A DNA stretch of 64,000 nt, taken from assembly GCA_934120635.1 (NCBI GenBank), contig CAKOUR010000003.1:35830-99829 (forward strand). Direction: 5' to 3'. The DNA comes from an uncultured Bacilli bacterium (GTDB taxonomy: Bacteria; Bacillota_I; Bacilli_A; RF39; UBA660). Each line of letters begins with the position of its first letter. The stretch's first letter is position 1. Positions 25,617-33,785 of the stretch are shown here, one piece after another. The notes beneath the pieces are model-generated. The model was not told the DNA's origin, did not search any database, and saw only the letters and a list, made by a program, of their open reading frames with translations. The position numbers and the translations under genes were made by a program.

Positions 25617-25623
25617 GTAAATT

Positions 25624-25675
25624 AAAAAGAACTTTTCTTTATTCTAATTATGAATTTTAGAAAAAGTTCTTTTTT
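25624..25675. terminator. Terminator between ferredoxin and yidD, usable in both directions
   Basis: AAAAAGAACTTTTCT pairs with AGAAAAAGTTCTTTTT (one bulged base). Both arms provide a T run, so it can terminate the convergent ferredoxin and yidD transcripts. Confidence 0.7.
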
Positions 25676-25687
25676 AGTATTTTTTAT

Positions 25688-25897
25688 TTATGGAACTTTG
25701 TCATATCCTTTTCCACCCCAAGGATTACATCTAAGAATTCTTTTGATTGCTAAATACCAGCCTTTAAGAAATCCATATTTTTCTAAAGCTTCTAGTGCAT
25801 AATTAGAACATGTTGGATAAAATCTACAATTATTGTGCCATGGACCTGGAATTTTTTGATAAGTTCTAATTAAGTAACATGATATTTTTTTTAACAT
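25688..25897 (-). CDS. yidD: Membrane protein insertion efficiency factor YidD
   Basis: 69 residues. Family signature: YQKIPGPWHNNCRFYPTCSNYALEAL, then GWYLAIKRILRCNPWGGKGYD. It assists YidC-dependent membrane insertion. yidC, its usual neighbour, is not in the window; the gene overlaps the end of the M29 aminopeptidase gene by 7 bp. Confidence 0.95.
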   Translation of the reverse strand: MLKKISCYLIRTYQKIPGPWHNNCRFYPTCSNYALEALEKYGFLKGWYLAIKRILRCNPWGGKGYDKVP

Positions 25898-27108
25898 TGA
25901 TTTGCCTTATTTATAATTTCTTTAGAAAAATTTCCATTTTCAAAAATTACTATTTCTTGATTTTTATCTGTTATTGCAGTAATTGATAAATCTGATGTTC
26001 CTATCATGAAATCTACATGAATTTTAGAGGAATTGATTCCATGATTAATTAGTTCTTCTTCTTTCATTTTTAGCCCATTCTTCAAACATTCTGCAAAACC
26101 TGCTCCTAATGCTAAATGACAGCTTGCATTTTCGTCAATTAAGGTTGTTCCAAATGTAATATTTAAATTAGAAATTGGACTATCGTATTCTACTAAAGCA
26201 CATTCACCTAAATAGCAACTATTTTCATCTCCTTCAATAATTGCTTTTAAAATTTCTTTTCCTATTTTGGCATCATAATCTACTGCTCTTCCTTCGACAA
26301 ATTTAATCCAAAAATTATCTACTTTTTTACCGTTGTAATATAATGGTTTGGAATTATAAACAATTCCTTCAGTTTTTTTATAGTCTGGACTTGTAAATAC
26401 TTCGTATGATGGCATATTTACAATTACTTTTTGATCTTTTGCACTAGAGAATTGGTAGTTTTTAGGTAAATATATATCTAGAGATGTTCCTAATGAATTT
26501 TGATAATGTAATTTTGTTAATTTTAGTTTATTTAAAGTGGTTATTAAATTTTGAGTTTTTTTTAAGTGATTATCCCAGCAATCTAGAGGGTTATCTTTAT
26601 CTAACATACAAGTTTTAAAAATTGCTTGTTTTAGTTTTTCTTCACTGTTTTCTTTATTAAATATATGCTTTGCCCATTCTTTTCCTGGATATGCTGCTAT
26701 ACACCAAGATAGTGTACAATTTTCTACCATCTTACGGTAAAGTGGTCTTGTTTCTCTTTTTCTTTTGGCAGCTAGGGCAATTAAGTCATCTGGTATATCT
26801 TCCATTAGGTTAGGATATTCTGTTTCTATAATGAGAAAACTAGCAAATTTATTAGCGTATTTATCCCAAATGCTGCTATTAAAGTATTCACTTTCTAAAA
26901 TGCTTTTTTCTGTGCTTTCTTTTAATAAAGCATGAGTCTTATAAATATCTTCGCAATCTAGATATATTTCTAATATTCCTTTTTCTTTTGCCTTTTTTAT
27001 TAATTTTTGAATAAAGTTATCAATTTCTTTTTGATAATGAATAAAAAGGATTTTACTTTCTTTATCAATACATTTTTCTAATAATAGTTCTATATATTTT
27101 TCTTCCAT
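25891..27108 (-). CDS. M29 family aminopeptidase (AmpS/AmpT-like)
   Basis: 405 residues, full length. Metal-dependent exo-peptidase of the thermophilic-aminopeptidase family. Metal-binding signatures: VEGRAVDYDAKIGKEILKAI, GECALVEYDSPIS, TLIDENASCHLALGAGFAEC and SKIHVDFMIGTSDLSI. Cytoplasmic; supplies amino acids from peptides. It precedes yidD in one transcript. Confidence 0.93.
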   Translation of the reverse strand: MEEKYIELLLEKCIDKESKILFIHYQKEIDNFIQKLIKKAKEKGILEIYLDCEDIYKTHALLKESTEKSILESEYFNSSIWDKYANKFASFLIIETEYPNLMEDIPDDLIALAAKRKRETRPLYRKMVENCTLSWCIAAYPGKEWAKHIFNKENSEEKLKQAIFKTCMLDKDNPLDCWDNHLKKTQNLITTLNKLKLTKLHYQNSLGTSLDIYLPKNYQFSSAKDQKVIVNMPSYEVFTSPDYKKTEGIVYNSKPLYYNGKKVDNFWIKFVEGRAVDYDAKIGKEILKAIIEGDENSCYLGECALVEYDSPISNLNITFGTTLIDENASCHLALGAGFAECLKNGLKMKEEELINHGINSSKIHVDFMIGTSDLSITAITDKNQEIVIFENGNFSKEIINKANQC

Positions 27109-27144
27109 GTTATCACCATCATTATTTTATCATACTTTTTTTAT

Positions 27145-27612
27145 TTAGGATATAACTTGTGTTAAGGTTGTATCTTTATCTTTATAAAGAGTTAACATTT
27201 CTAATACTATTTTTTTTATTTCATCTAAGTTTTTTGTAGATTCTATTTTTTTATCATATTCTTTTATCTTATTGTTTAAAGTTTTGTCTTTAGAATAATA
27301 TTCAGTTACTAAAACTTCATCTTGATAAGTATTTTTTATTTTTTCTATATTTTTCTTATTTTCTGTTAAACCTATAATAGATTTGAATAAGCCATCTTGG
27401 TCTTTGTAATATATGTAATTACTAATAGAAGTGTTATGAATCATATTATCATATGATTTATATGCTCCTGCTTGAATTAAATATATTTTTTCTCCTATTA
27501 AGTCCGTTTCTAGTTCTTTATCATATATTTGATATATTAATTTGCCACATATTGCTCCACATATTATAGATAAAAAAATAGGAGTTACTACTTTTTTTAT
27601 TTTTTTTAACAT
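27145..27612 (-). CDS. SPOR-like membrane protein
   Basis: About 155 residues: N-terminal membrane segment (about 10-28), then IYLIQAGAYKSYDNMIHNTSI...YYIYYKDQDGLFKSIIGLT, which matches the first and third strands of SPOR domains (Q-x-G-x-Y/F...). SPOR domains bind denuded glycan at division or sporulation septa. The start is set at the ATG at 27612; the longer reading needs a TTG inside the GGTGAT Shine-Dalgarno region. Downstream of the pseudopilin genes. Not firmly assignable to SpoIIB or another named protein. Confidence 0.6.
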   Translation of the reverse strand: MLKKIKKVVTPIFLSIICGAICGKLIYQIYDKELETDLIGEKIYLIQAGAYKSYDNMIHNTSISNYIYYKDQDGLFKSIIGLTENKKNIEKIKNTYQDEVLVTEYYSKDKTLNNKIKEYDKKIESTKNLDEIKKIVLEMLTLYKDKDTTLTQVIS

Positions 27613-27703
27613 TTTTATCACCAAATAAAGTATACTTCTATTTTTATAATTATTTTGTCGATTTATATATTTTTAACATTATATTAAAATTTTATTTAGT
27701 TTG

Positions 27704-28234
27704 TTATTGTTTTTTTATAAAAAGGTTAATGCTATAGTCATCATTTGTATACATTGATTCTAATTTAATTTTAATTGTTGCAATATTAGGATTACTTGAT
27801 TTGTCTATTTCAATTCCCTTAAATAATAAAGATTTTTGTAATTTTTTTTGGTAATAAGAAACATCAGTGGTATCGAAATTATTATTATCAAGTTTTCCGT
27901 AAGTTATTGTGATTTGTTGATTTTGTGAAATATCTGTTGAGGGGGAAGTTATTTTAATTTTTCTTTTTTCTTCTGATGTTCCAAAATTAGATGTTAAAAT
28001 TACTTCACTAGTTCCATTGTTTTCGATACCAGTAATAATTTGGTTATCTAAGTCATTCATTATATTTTTAGTAATTGCTATTTTATCTGAAGAATAACTA
28101 ATGGATTGATAGATGTCTTCGTTTTTATTTTTAAATTGATAAGTAAGATTTAATAGGTATAAAGCAATGCTCATTGCTAATACTGATGATATAACAATTT
28201 CTACTAACATATATCCTTTTTTGTTTAATTTCAT
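27704..28234 (-). CDS. Type II secretion/ComG-like pseudopilin
   Basis: 176 residues. Class III signal: KKGYMLVEIVISSVLAMSIALYLL, that is, Gly before the cleavage site, aromatic +1 and Glu +5, followed by a hydrophobic helix. The rest is a beta-rich globular domain with no clear family. Nine bp separate it from the second pseudopilin gene. Prepilin peptidase and the inner-membrane platform protein are not in the window. Confidence 0.8.
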   Translation of the reverse strand: MKLNKKGYMLVEIVISSVLAMSIALYLLNLTYQFKNKNEDIYQSISYSSDKIAITKNIMNDLDNQIITGIENNGTSEVILTSNFGTSEEKRKIKITSPSTDISQNQQITITYGKLDNNNFDTTDVSYYQKKLQKSLLFKGIEIDKSSNPNIATIKIKLESMYTNDDYSINLFIKKQ

Positions 28235-28243
28235 TTTATCACC

Positions 28244-28810
28244 CTATTCGATTGGAATGCTAGCATAGTAATTTTTTCCATTTTTTTCGATTTCTGTTAT
28301 TACTAGGTATGTATAATTATTAGAACTTGTTCCAATGTTTGCATCTTTAATATTATAGTAATTTATTATATAATCTATATAATCTTTAAATGTTTCGTTA
28401 TAGTTCGTAAAAATTTCGTTATATTCTTTGGAAGTTTCGTTAGTTGGATCTTTTTTTGGAGGTTTTAAAACATTTTCATCATAGTATGTAAATACCATAT
28501 TTTGTATATTATATAATTTTTTTAAAGTAGTACAAAAATCATCATTTAATTGACATGTTTCAGATTTTATTAATTCTATAGTTTCTTTATTTTCGTGATT
28601 GTTTAGAAAATTATTTAAATCATTTTCTAATAAATTATTAATCATTTCTTTTGTTGCATAAAATGCATCAATATCATGATATACTTCTCTTTCTTTATAT
28701 TTTGAAAAAAGAGAATTAAAACTAGAATAAAACAATATCATTCCTGTTAAAATCACTGTTGAAGTGATAATTACTTCTACTAACATGAATCCTTTATTAT
28801 TTTTAGACAT
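28244..28810 (-). CDS. Type II secretion/ComG-like pseudopilin
   Basis: 188 residues with prepilin leader KNNKGFMLVEVIITSTVILTGMILFY (Gly, Phe +1, Glu +5). Long charged globular part; two Cys (SETCQLNDDFCTTL) may be bonded. It is first in the pseudopilin operon and divergent from the ATPase gene at 28898. Confidence 0.8.
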   Translation of the reverse strand: MSKNNKGFMLVEVIITSTVILTGMILFYSSFNSLFSKYKEREVYHDIDAFYATKEMINNLLENDLNNFLNNHENKETIELIKSETCQLNDDFCTTLKKLYNIQNMVFTYYDENVLKPPKKDPTNETSKEYNEIFTNYNETFKDYIDYIINYYNIKDANIGTSSNNYTYLVITEIEKNGKNYYASIPIE

Positions 28811-28827
28811 CTTTGTTTCACTACTCC

Positions 28828-28856
28828 TTGCTATTTTTATAAAACTATTATATAAT
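28828..28856 (+). promoter_or_regulatory. Sigma-A promoter of the GspE/PilB gene
   Basis: TTGCTA (28828-28833), 17 bp, TATAAT (28851-28856). It lies in the divergent region between the ATPase and pseudopilin genes. Confidence 0.6.
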
Positions 28857-28897
28857 AATTATAGTTTAAAGTAAAGAATAAAAAGGGAATGGGATTT

Positions 28898-30178
28898 ATG
28901 GCAGAAATTAATAAAGAAGATTTATCTACTGCTTCTAGTGTTGGAGCAACTAATTTTAATGATTTAGCTACAAAAAAAGTAATTAATTTTGAAACAACTC
29001 CAATTGTCGATATTGTAAATTATATCTTAGTAACTGCTTCTAAAAAGAATGCTAGTGATATTCATTTTGATCCAGCCGATAATCATATGAAAGTTAGGTT
29101 TCGTATTGATGGTAAGTTAGATACATTTATTATTGTTCCTAATACTGCTAAACAAAATTTAATTGCTAGATTGAAAATCATGGCAGGAATGAATATTACT
29201 GAAACTAGGCTTCCACAAGATGGAGCTATTCGTACAGTTATTGAAGGTCTTAGTTTAGATATGCGTGTTTCTTCCCTACCAACTAAACGTGGCGAGAAAA
29301 TTGTTATTCGTATTATGGATTATTCAATGAGTTTAAAAGGTTTGGAATCTTTATGTTTTAATGATATTAATTATAAAAAAATACTGAAAATGATTAGTGA
29401 ACCTAATGGAATAATTTTGGTAACTGGGGCTACTGGTAGTGGTAAATCAACTACAGTTTATTCACTTCTTCAAAGATTAAATACCGAGGATACTAATTTA
29501 ATTACAGTTGAGGATCCTGTTGAGATGGAAATTGAGGGAATGAATCAGGTTCAAGTTAATAGTGAAATAGGTCTTACTTTTGCTACAGTATTAAGAAGTA
29601 TTTTAAGACAAGATCCTAATGTTATTATGATTGGAGAGATTCGTGATAGTGAAACTGCTCAAATTGCTGTTCGTGCTTCTATTACTGGACACTTGGTTTT
29701 ATCTACTATTCACACCAATAATAGTCTTTCTACTATTGAACGATTATTGGATATGGATGTTGAAAGATATTTACTTGCTAGTGCTTTAGAAGGTATTATT
29801 TCTCAAAAATTAGCTAGAAAACTTTGTGATAAATGTAAAAGACTAAGACCTGCAAATAATTATGAAAAAAACTTATTTAGAACTGTTTTAGGATTAGAAG
29901 TTAATAAAGTATATGAACCTGTTGGATGTCCAGAATGTAATTTTGGTTATAAAGGGAGAGTTGCTTTACATGAAGTTCTTCTAATTAATCAAGATATAAG
30001 AGATGCTATCAGTAATAATGTTTCTAAGGAAGATTTGAGAAAATTAGTTTATAGCAAAGATGTTATTACTATGGTACAAGATGGTTTTTATAAAGTTTTA
30101 GCGGGTTTTACAACTATTACAGAAGTTTTAAAACTAATTGATTTAGATGATGAGATTGAAGAAAAAAATCAAAAATAA
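28898..30178 (+). CDS. GspE/PilB/ComGA-type assembly ATPase
   Basis: 426 residues. Hexameric ATPase that drives pilus or pseudopilus assembly. Domains: N2-like region with ASDIHFDPADNHMKVRFRIDG, Walker A GATGSGKST, Asp box and Walker B RQDPNVIMIGEIRDSETA, His box GHLVLSTIHTNN, and a zinc tetracysteine CDKCK...CPECNFGYKGR. The start is placed at the ATG at 28898 (MAEINKED), 9 nt after AAGGGA; the ATG at 28889 touches that Shine-Dalgarno. It probably powers the pseudopilins encoded divergently. With no comGB-like gene here, competence and secretion roles cannot be separated. Confidence 0.92.
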   Translation: MAEINKEDLSTASSVGATNFNDLATKKVINFETTPIVDIVNYILVTASKKNASDIHFDPADNHMKVRFRIDGKLDTFIIVPNTAKQNLIARLKIMAGMNITETRLPQDGAIRTVIEGLSLDMRVSSLPTKRGEKIVIRIMDYSMSLKGLESLCFNDINYKKILKMISEPNGIILVTGATGSGKSTTVYSLLQRLNTEDTNLITVEDPVEMEIEGMNQVQVNSEIGLTFATVLRSILRQDPNVIMIGEIRDSETAQIAVRASITGHLVLSTIHTNNSLSTIERLLDMDVERYLLASALEGIISQKLARKLCDKCKRLRPANNYEKNLFRTVLGLEVNKVYEPVGCPECNFGYKGRVALHEVLLINQDIRDAISNNVSKEDLRKLVYSKDVITMVQDGFYKVLAGFTTITEVLKLIDLDDEIEEKNQK

Positions 30179-30208
30179 CATAGGGATTAACTATTTCCTA
30201 TGTTATTT
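30173..30208. terminator. Bidirectional terminator between the GspE/PilB gene and nrdG
   Basis: AAATAACATAGG/CCTATGTTATTT perfect 12-bp stem with a 12-nt loop, A/T tails on both sides. Serves two convergent genes. Confidence 0.85.
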
Positions 30209-30209
30209 T

Positions 30210-30779
30210 CTATACAAATAGAAGATGTTTTTCACTTCTTCCTCTTTTTGAATTTAATTCTTGTTTTTGAACAGGAGTGTATAAAATCGTTTCTTTTTTT
30301 ATTAAACTATTTTTTACATCTATTAATCTTTGATTCTTAGAGCCTCTAAATATTACATCATAACTTTTTTGCTGATAAATAAATTTACCATCTACTAAGA
30401 TATCAATTTGTTTTAAAAAAGTTAATATATTTTGGTTCATTTTGCTTTTTTCTAATAATTCTTCAAACGTATATCCAGTATAACACCATACATTCAAATC
30501 TTTTTGATGGCAATATTTTGCTAAGACAGAGCATTCTAATGACTGTTCCATTGGGTCGCCTCCGGAGAATGTTATCCCATCTTGTCCTTCTAAAGTATCT
30601 ATTTTCTTTTTTATATCTTCAATATCAACAAGAAACCCATTCTTATAAGAGTGGGTTTCTGGATTATGGCAATAAGGACAATGATGAGGACATCCTTGAG
30701 TCCAAATAACGGTGCGGATACCTTCTCCATCTACAATGCTGTCCCTTTGTATTTCAGCAGTTGCTAATCTTATTTTCAT
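30210..30779 (-). CDS. nrdG: Anaerobic ribonucleotide reductase activase
   Basis: 189 residues. Radical SAM enzyme that installs the glycyl radical on class III ribonucleotide reductase. Motifs: WTQGCPHHCPYCHNPETH (CxxxCxxC) and ITFSGGDPMEQ. Its ATG is 2 bp after the stop of the small glycyl-radical ORF. The order nrdD, small ORF, nrdG keeps activase and substrate together. Confidence 0.95.
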   Translation of the reverse strand: MKIRLATAEIQRDSIVDGEGIRTVIWTQGCPHHCPYCHNPETHSYKNGFLVDIEDIKKKIDTLEGQDGITFSGGDPMEQSLECSVLAKYCHQKDLNVWCYTGYTFEELLEKSKMNQNILTFLKQIDILVDGKFIYQQKSYDVIFRGSKNQRLIDVKNSLIKKETILYTPVQKQELNSKRGRSEKHLLFV

Positions 30780-30781
30780 AA

Positions 30782-30958
30782 TTATTTTGTTGCTTCTAAA
30801 ATTCCTTCTGTGCCATGTTTTACACGATCGCGTTCTTCAGCTCTTTTTCCATTATTGAATCTATCTACTGTTCCAACTAGATATCCTGTAATTCTTCTAA
30901 TTCTTTCAAAACCAATTCCTTCTCCAATAGTTTTAACTTCTTTTTCTTCTGCTTTCAT
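30782..30958 (-). CDS. Separate glycyl-radical subunit of class III ribonucleotide reductase
   Basis: 58 residues, easily missed by gene callers. After a charged start (MKAEEKEVKTIGEGIGF) it contains ERIRRITGYLVG, then DRFNNGKRAEERDRVKH. This is the glycyl-radical loop that ends ordinary NrdD proteins (R-x-x-G-Y followed by GK-x-E-x-x-R-x-x-H), with the radical Gly at about residue 25. The large NrdD encoded upstream stops just before this part. The gene has its own AAGAAGG ribosome binding site, lies 27 bp after nrdD and 2 bp before nrdG. It probably supplies the radical in trans, comparable with YfiD for pyruvate formate-lyase. Small 'nrdD' annotations of this size exist in some Clostridia (from memory). 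Confidence 0.85.
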   Translation of the reverse strand: MKAEEKEVKTIGEGIGFERIRRITGYLVGTVDRFNNGKRAEERDRVKHGTEGILEATK

Positions 30959-30985
30959 AAAATAATTCCTTCTTTCTTTTTTTTG

Positions 30986-33283
30986 TTAACAACATGCATT
31001 TTTCTTAAAGTCATTTACTTTTTCAACACTAACCCCTTCTCCAGCTTTACGTCCACATCCTGGACAAACATCTCCAATAATTCCCACATAACCGCATACT
31101 GGATCTCTATCAACTGGATGGTTAATTGCTGCATATCCCATATTATTTTCTTTCATTATACGCACAATTTTTTCAAAAGCATCTAAATTCTTAGTTGTAT
31201 CTCCATCTAATTCTATATAACTAATATGTCCTGCATTTGTAAGAGCATGATATGGAGCTTCTTTTTTGATTTTGTTAATAATAGAAATATTATAATACAC
31301 TGGTACATGGAATGAATTTGTATAGTATTCTCTATCAGTAACTCCTTTTATTTTTCCATAAATTACTTTGTCAATGTTTATAAATCTACCACTTAGTCCT
31401 TCTGCTGGAGTTGCTAAACAAGTGAAATTCAAATTGTATTTTTCAGAATATTCATCGCATTTTTTTCTCATAAATCCAATGATCTTTAACCCTAATTCTT
31501 GTGCTTCTTCACTTTCCCCGTGATGTTTACCTATTAGTGCTTTTAAACATTCTGCTAAACCGATAAAACCAATACTTAAAGTTCCATGCTTTAACACTTT
31601 TCTTAAGCGATCAGTTGGTTTTAACTTTTCTGAGTCAATCCATACACCTTGTTCTAATAAAAATGGGAAATTATATAATCTTTTATTACATTGAATTTCA
31701 AATCTCTCTAGTAATTGTTCACAAACTAAATCCATTAATTCTCCTAACTCTTTATAGAAGCCATCCAAGTCTGTTTTTTCGTTTGTAACAATTCCATGTT
31801 TAATACCTAATCTAGGTAAATTTATTGAAGTAAAGGATAGGTTACCTCTTCCTGGTGTAATTGCTTTGTTAGGATCTACTACGTTTCCAATTACTCTTGT
31901 TCTACATCCCATATAACATACTTCTGTATTATAATCCCCTTTATAATATTGAGCATTAAATGGCGAATCCATAAATGAAAAATTAGGAAATAGTCTTTTG
32001 GCAGATACTTTACATGATAATTTAAATAAATCATAGTTAGGGTCACCTGGATTATAATTAATTCCTTCTTTAATTTTAAAAATTGAAATTGGGAAAATAG
32101 GTGTTTCGTTTTTACCTAATCCTGCATCAACAGATAATAAATAATTTTTCATTACCATTCTTCCTTCTGCTGATGTATCTGTTCCAAAATTAATTGAAGA
32201 AAATGGTACTTGTGCTCCTGCTCTAGAATGCATTGTATTTAAATTATGTACAAATGCTTCCATTGCTTGATAAGTAGCTCTATCTGTTTTTGCAATAGCG
32301 GTATCATATGCTTTTTCAAAGATTCTTCTAACTTCTTTACTTTCTTTATAGAAATTTTCAAAAATTCCAACATCTACTGTAATAGAATTTAATTTATCTA
32401 TTGCTTGAACTAATTTGTCCATATTTATGAAACTGATAAAATCAGTAAAATCAAGTAGTTCATATAATGCTTGTTTATATTCTTTTTTAAAAGTTTTTAA
32501 TACACCAGGTGCCATATAGAAGTCAAATGCTGGAATACTTTGGCCACCATGTTGATCATTTTGATTAGATTGTACTGCTATTGCTGCCAATGCACTATAA
32601 GCGTTAATTGATTGTGGTTCTCTTAAATGTCCATGACCTGTAGAAAAACCATTTTTAAATAACTTATTTAAATCAATTTGCATACAAGTGGTAGTTCCCA
32701 TTGCTAAGAAATCCATATCATGAATATGAATATCCCCATTTTCATGTGCTTCAGCAAATTTCTTTTTCATTAAATATGCCTTTGCAAATTCTTTTGATAC
32801 TGTCGAACCATATTGAAGCATTGTTCCCATAGCACTGTTACCATCAATATTAGCATTTTCTCTTTTAGCATCTTCTTCAAATGCCGATTTTAATCCTAGT
32901 CCTTCTAATGATTTTAGAAATTTATGCATTTTCTTTTCATCAGAAAACAATTTTCTTGATTTATCTCTTCTTTCACGATAATCAGAGAATGCTTCGTATA
33001 CATCTTCATATTTGTTTTTTTTCAGCATTTCTTCAATTAAATCTTGGATTTCTTCTATTTTTATTTTTTCAGCATCTTTATATTTTTTACAAATTTCTTT
33101 AATGACGCTTTGATACACTTTCTGAACATCTTTAGCACTATATTTTGATTCTTCTTCTTCATGTACTGTTCCATCAAATCCTTTTTTTATTGCAATTGCA
33201 ACCTTTGTAGTATCAAACGAAACTTTTTTTCCATTTCTTTTTACTACTTTTAGGTTGGCTATTATATCTTCATTTATTGTCAT
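30986..33283 (-). CDS. nrdD: Anaerobic ribonucleoside-triphosphate reductase, large subunit lacking the glycyl-radical segment
   Basis: 765 residues. Reduces ribonucleotides to deoxyribonucleotides without oxygen. An ATP-cone occupies about residues 10-105 (LKVVKRNGKKVSFDTTKV). The catalytic barrel shows HIHDMDFLAMGTTTCMQIDL, NDQHGGQSIPAFD, HSRAGAQVPFSSINFGTDTS and CYMGCRTRVIGN. The C-terminus has zinc-ribbon cysteines (PVCGYVGIIGDVCPGCGRKA) and ends in KKNACC, with no RxxGY glycyl-radical motif; that motif is in the separate 58-residue gene downstream. An independent Shine-Dalgarno follows, so this is not a simple frameshift. Confidence 0.95.
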   Translation of the reverse strand: MTINEDIIANLKVVKRNGKKVSFDTTKVAIAIKKGFDGTVHEEEESKYSAKDVQKVYQSVIKEICKKYKDAEKIKIEEIQDLIEEMLKKNKYEDVYEAFSDYRERRDKSRKLFSDEKKMHKFLKSLEGLGLKSAFEEDAKRENANIDGNSAMGTMLQYGSTVSKEFAKAYLMKKKFAEAHENGDIHIHDMDFLAMGTTTCMQIDLNKLFKNGFSTGHGHLREPQSINAYSALAAIAVQSNQNDQHGGQSIPAFDFYMAPGVLKTFKKEYKQALYELLDFTDFISFINMDKLVQAIDKLNSITVDVGIFENFYKESKEVRRIFEKAYDTAIAKTDRATYQAMEAFVHNLNTMHSRAGAQVPFSSINFGTDTSAEGRMVMKNYLLSVDAGLGKNETPIFPISIFKIKEGINYNPGDPNYDLFKLSCKVSAKRLFPNFSFMDSPFNAQYYKGDYNTEVCYMGCRTRVIGNVVDPNKAITPGRGNLSFTSINLPRLGIKHGIVTNEKTDLDGFYKELGELMDLVCEQLLERFEIQCNKRLYNFPFLLEQGVWIDSEKLKPTDRLRKVLKHGTLSIGFIGLAECLKALIGKHHGESEEAQELGLKIIGFMRKKCDEYSEKYNLNFTCLATPAEGLSGRFINIDKVIYGKIKGVTDREYYTNSFHVPVYYNISIINKIKKEAPYHALTNAGHISYIELDGDTTKNLDAFEKIVRIMKENNMGYAAINHPVDRDPVCGYVGIIGDVCPGCGRKAGEGVSVEKVNDFKKNACC

Positions 33284-33315
33284 TTACTTCACTCCTTATT
33301 TCTTATCACAAATTC

Positions 33316-33345
33316 ATTATACATTTATCTGTGTTGTTTTGTCAA
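33316..33345 (-). promoter_or_regulatory. Sigma-A promoter of the nrdD operon
   Basis: Minus strand: TTGACA (33340-33345), 18 bp, TATAAT (33316-33321). Both hexamers are perfect. No convincing NrdR box was found around it. Confidence 0.8.
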
Positions 33346-33549
33346 CATAAAAAACGAACATTTTGTATTTTTTTATTTTTTTGTATTTTTTTATTTTTTG
33401 TTATTGTTATTTTTTTGATTTTTTATTTTTTTGATTTTAATATTTTGTTTCTTATTTTCTATAAATCCTTTATTTTATTGACTTTTTATTTATTTTTTTA
33501 GTTTTTGTATTCTAAAAAAAGTTGTATTTTTTCGCTTTTTTGTTTTTTC
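33346..33549. other. T-rich low-complexity stretch
   Basis: The plus strand is dominated by runs of five to eight T separated by single A or G, for example TTTTTTATTTTTTTG-like units repeated several times between 33365 and 33440. It lies between the nrdD promoter and gerM. No gene, hairpin or operator is evident. It could act as an A-tract-like bent or nucleoid-binding region, which is inference. Confidence 0.4.
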
Positions 33550-33741
33550 TTATTTCTTTATTTTTTTATTTTTAACTTTTTTGAATAGCACTCTTTTTAC
33601 TACTGTTCGTATTTTTTTATACTCTTTATAGTTAATTTTTTTGATAAAATATTGATTTATATATCTTAAGTTAGTTACCCTATTATTTAGTAGTGTTTGT
33701 ATTTGTTTTTTTTTAATTCTACTTAAAAATGAAGAAATCAT
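33550..33741 (-). CDS. Doubtful small basic ORF
   Basis: 63 residues, very rich in Lys/Arg/Asn/Ile (ends KKVKNKKIKK). The only ribosome-binding support is AGAAG 2 nt before the ATG, and the composition mirrors the local A/T skew. It may be a small nucleic-acid-binding protein or simply a chance reading frame between gerM and nrdD; chance is somewhat more likely. Confidence 0.25.
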   Translation of the reverse strand: MISSFLSRIKKKQIQTLLNNRVTNLRYINQYFIKKINYKEYKKIRTVVKRVLFKKVKNKKIKK

Positions 33742-33785
33742 TTCTTCTATTTTGAGTTTTATCCATAAAAAAAAGAAAATGTTTT

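Noticed and set aside
33322..33339. NrdR box in the nrdD promoter spacer
   Set aside because: ACAACACAGATAAATG is only loosely like the NrdR consensus and there is no second box at the required spacing.
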